Made by a program: the position numbers and the translations under genes
Part shown: positions 14,226 through 16,215 of the stretch, piece by piece
Layout of the letters: each line of letters begins with the position of its first letter
Numbering within the stretch: position 1 is the first letter of the stretch
Notes under the pieces: model-generated
Databases searched by the model: none
Told to the model about the DNA's origin: nothing
Seen by the model: only the letters and a program-made list of their open reading frames with translations
From: an uncultured Pirellulaceae bacterium
GTDB lineage: Bacteria > Planctomycetota > Planctomycetia > Pirellulales > Pirellulaceae
Length of the DNA: 16,215 bases
Reading direction: 5' to 3'
Assembly (NCBI GenBank): GCA_947258905.1
Contig: CAMYKF010000345.1
Location: 1 to 16,215 of the forward strand

Positions 14226-14310
14226 GGAACCCCCCCTAAGTCCCCCTTTGCAAAAGGGGGCAACCGACATGCACTCTCCCCTTTTTCAAAGGGGGGCCAG
14301 GGGGGTTCCC
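14226..14310. repeat. C/G-run inverted repeat (MITE-like palindromic element)
   Basis: The left arm (14226-14249, GGAACCCCCCCTAAGTCCCC then CTTT) is an imperfect reverse complement of the right arm (14288-14310, AAAGGGGGGCCAGGGGGGTT then CCC). Each arm also folds alone: CCCCCTTT-GCA-AAAGGGGG at 14242-14260 and CCCCTTT-TTC-AAAGGGG near 14278-14294. This resembles a palindrome common between genes of many bacteria whose translation reads PFxKGGxGG. It lies just upstream of the DUF2252 start. Confidence 0.7.
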
Positions 14311-14316
14311 GGCAGC

Positions 14317-14380
14317 CTCTTCCTCCTCCTCGTTCTTGTCCTTGTCTTAATCTTCGTCTTCGTCTTCGTCTTTGTCTTTG
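14317..14380. repeat. Low-complexity tract (CTTCGT/CTTGTC units)
   Basis: TCTTCGTCTTCGTCTTCGTC plus flanking TCCTCCTCCTCGTTCTTGTC, entirely pyrimidine-rich on the plus strand. On the minus strand it reads as GAC/GAA/AAG units, the same class as at 10751-10818. Confidence 0.6.
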
Positions 14381-14514
14381 CCCCGTGCTTCAACGGGGTT
14401 GCGTCCTGTCACCCGAGAGGTGTACGAAACCCCGTTGGGGTTTGCATCGGCGTTGTTCCGATTGCATCCTGGGGTTCAGGAACCCAGGCTATTGCCGCAA
14501 CGCCGTTGGCGTTG
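14381..14514. repeat. Array of four consecutive hairpins (REP-like)
   Basis: Four stems follow one another: CCCCGT/ACGGGG (14381-14398); AAACCCC-GTT-GGGGTTT (14427-14443); CCTGGG/CCCAGG with an inner TTC/GAA (14468-14488); and CAACGCC-GTT-GGCGTTG (14498-14514). Two share the same GTT loop. The last lies 7 bp beyond the DUF1501 stop codon, so the array forms the 3' end of that transcript and may stabilise or end it, although no U-tract is present. Confidence 0.65.
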
Positions 14515-14520
14515 AGATCG

Positions 14521-16008
14521 TCAGCCAAGGATCTCTTTTACTACCCTTCCATGCACGTCCGTCAAACGGTAGTCGCGACCCTGGAAACGGTAGGTCAGTC
14601 GCTCGTGATCAAGGCCCAGCAGATGCAGTAATGTCGCGTTCAAATCATGCACGTGTACGCCGTCGCGCACGATGTTGTAGCACCAGTCGTCCGTCTCACC
14701 CCAGCTGAACCCCGGTTTTACTCCGGCTCCTGCCATCCAGATCGAAAAACAGCGCGGATGATGGTCGCGTCCAAAGCTGTGCTCATTTCCACCCTGCCGG
14801 TAAACCGTTCTTCCAAATTCACCGCCCCAGATCACCAGCGTGTCGTCAAGCATGCCGCGTTGTTTGAGATCCTGTATCAAAGCCGCCGAGCCCTGATCAA
14901 CTTCCCTGGCGATTTTGGGATGGCGTTCGGGCAGGCCCGAGTGGTGGTCCCAGCCGCGATGGTAGATCTGAATGAAGCGCACCCCGCGCTCGGCGAGTCG
15001 GCGGGCGAGCAGGCAGTTGGCCGCGTGAGTGCCGGGCAATTTTGAGTCGGGGCCGTACAGCTCAAATGTCGAGTCCGGTTCGTCAGAGGTGTCCGTTAAT
15101 TCGGGAACCGACATCTGCATTTGATACGCCATTTCATAAGCGGCGATTCGCGTGTCGATTTCGGGATCGCCGGTCTGCTGCCGGTGCAGTGAGTTCATCC
15201 TGGCGATGCCATCCAGCAATTGTCGTCTGTCTTCCAGCGACGCCCCCGTTGGATCCTTGAGATACAAGACCGGCTCTTCGCCACTGCGCAGCTTCACGCC
15301 CTGATGGTTGCCAGGCAGAAACGCCGCACCCCACAGCCTGGAATACGCCGGCTGGGCCTGCGGGTCGGTGTTCTTGTCCAGCAGAACCACATAGGCCGGG
15401 AACTCGGCGCTATCAGAGCCCAGTCCGTAACTGGTCCATGCGCCGATGGCAGGACGACCGGGTTGCTGGTGGCCGGTTTGAAAGAAAGTGATCGCCGGAT
15501 CGTGATTGATCGCTTCGGTGTACATCGATTTGATGATGCAAATGTCGTCGGCAATCCTGTGATGAAACGGCAGCATGTCACTGATCCACTGACCGCTTTC
15601 GCCGTGCTGATGGAATTCGGCAATCGTTCGGGCAGTGGGAAATGAAGACTGTCCCGAAGTCATTCCCGTCAGCCGCTGTCCCTGCCGAATTGAATCGGGA
15701 AGCTCCTTGCCGTTGAGTTGATCGAGCGCCGGCTTGTAGTCAAAGGTGTCAATTTGCGACGGCGCACCGGACTGGCACAGATAAATCACGCGTTTCGCCT
15801 TGGCCGGAAAATGCGTCGGCCCGGGATGACCCGGCGAATAACCGGGCCCGTTATCAACCGCCAGCGATTTCTCTTCGCCCCCGCCCGTCGCTGTGCTTTC
15901 CTGACGCAACATCGACCCCAGCGCCGCCGCGCCGATACCAACTCGCCCCGCTGCACCGAGGAACTGGCGACGAGTCTGCCGTTTTAAAAATACGTTGATC
16001 GGGTTCAT
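14521..16008 (-). CDS. Tat-exported DUF1501 family protein
   Basis: 495 residues from the ATG at 16008, which has AAGG at a good distance upstream; a start at 16053 adds 15 unrelated residues. The N-terminus carries a twin-arginine signal, KRQTRRQFLGAAG (TRRQFLG at 12-18), and a hydrophobic stretch ending near GSML, so it is exported folded. The body matches the DUF1501 (sulfatase/phosphatase-superfamily-like) pattern: AKRVIYLCQSGAPSQIDTFD, GWDHHSGLPERHP, LVIWGGEFGRT, GRDHHPRCFSIWMAGAGVK, and LLHLLGLDHERLTYRFQGRD near the end. The family is greatly expanded in planctomycetes and usually sits directly downstream of a PSD1/DUF1549-DUF1553 cytochrome-type gene. The 207 bp seen upstream show no C-terminus of such a gene. 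Enzymatic activity is unproven. Confidence 0.9.
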   Translation of the reverse strand: MNPINVFLKRQTRRQFLGAAGRVGIGAAALGSMLRQESTATGGGEEKSLAVDNGPGYSPGHPGPTHFPAKAKRVIYLCQSGAPSQIDTFDYKPALDQLNGKELPDSIRQGQRLTGMTSGQSSFPTARTIAEFHQHGESGQWISDMLPFHHRIADDICIIKSMYTEAINHDPAITFFQTGHQQPGRPAIGAWTSYGLGSDSAEFPAYVVLLDKNTDPQAQPAYSRLWGAAFLPGNHQGVKLRSGEEPVLYLKDPTGASLEDRRQLLDGIARMNSLHRQQTGDPEIDTRIAAYEMAYQMQMSVPELTDTSDEPDSTFELYGPDSKLPGTHAANCLLARRLAERGVRFIQIYHRGWDHHSGLPERHPKIAREVDQGSAALIQDLKQRGMLDDTLVIWGGEFGRTVYRQGGNEHSFGRDHHPRCFSIWMAGAGVKPGFSWGETDDWCYNIVRDGVHVHDLNATLLHLLGLDHERLTYRFQGRDYRLTDVHGRVVKEILG

Positions 16009-16215
16009 GATTGTTGCCTTACGCGCGAAGCAAGTTCCCTCTCCCCCGGGCAATGGTGTCTACACAAGTCATCGAACCGTTGAATTCAGCCCGGCCAAGG
16101 CTGACAGCCAGTAGTCTGGGTTATTCACGCAGGCCGGTATCTCTGGGGCGAAGAGTCATGGACCACCTCGTGTTGACGTTCGATGGGTATGCTGGCACTG
16201 AAGGAATATTGACGA

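Noticed and set aside
16158..16215. Start of a plus-strand gene running off the right edge (ATG at 16145 region onward)
   Set aside because: Only about 19 codons are visible, with no ribosome binding site and no recognisable motif.

Overview
The window looks like a chromosomal piece of a planctomycete, probably from the Pirellulaceae or a close relative. The grounds are a Tat-exported DUF1501 protein, a CHRD-domain protein with a PEP-CTERM sorting tail, a large secreted multi-domain metalloprotease ending in a domain I associate with planctomycete secretomes, weak or absent Shine-Dalgarno sequences, fairly high GC, and intergenic regions full of palindromic repeats and low-complexity tracts. 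No rRNA, tRNA, CRISPR array, prophage or transposase gene was seen. Every gene except one lies on the minus strand.

Layout from left to right: (1) the N-terminal 423 codons of an OmpP1/FadL-type outer-membrane channel, cut by the left edge; (2) about 500 bp of mostly non-coding DNA with a strong imperfect hairpin and a possible tiny or decayed reading frame; (3) the single plus-strand gene, a secreted CHRD-domain PEP-CTERM protein; (4) about 400 bp of repeat-derived DNA between converging genes; (5) a secreted M36/thermolysin-like zinc protease of about 1050 residues; (6) a soluble hybrid histidine kinase (PAS-PAS-HisKA-HATPase-REC-REC-HPt); (7) a 72-residue ribbon-helix-helix protein just downstream of (8) a two-helix membrane SPFH/band-7 protein; (9) about 640 bp of repeats (52-bp tandem units, a 111-bp element present twice, acid-codon-like low-complexity tracts); (10) a DASS/SLC13 sodium:anion symporter; (11) a DUF2252 protein whose apparent N-terminus is an invading repeat; (12) a second composite repeat island; (13) a Tat-exported DUF1501 protein.

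Most genes look like independent units for envelope, secretion and transport functions. The closest thing to a functional cluster is SPFH, then RHH protein, then hybrid kinase. The SPFH and RHH genes are about 70 bp apart and look co-transcribed. A good sigma70-like promoter and an interrupted palindrome for the kinase lie across the RHH stop codon, which suggests, but does not prove, that the small DNA-binding protein acts there.

The least explained part is the intergenic DNA. Five or six tracts of degenerate GAC/GAT/AAG-type or TTTAAC-type short-period sequence occur only between genes, next to palindromic elements. No single named system explains them.
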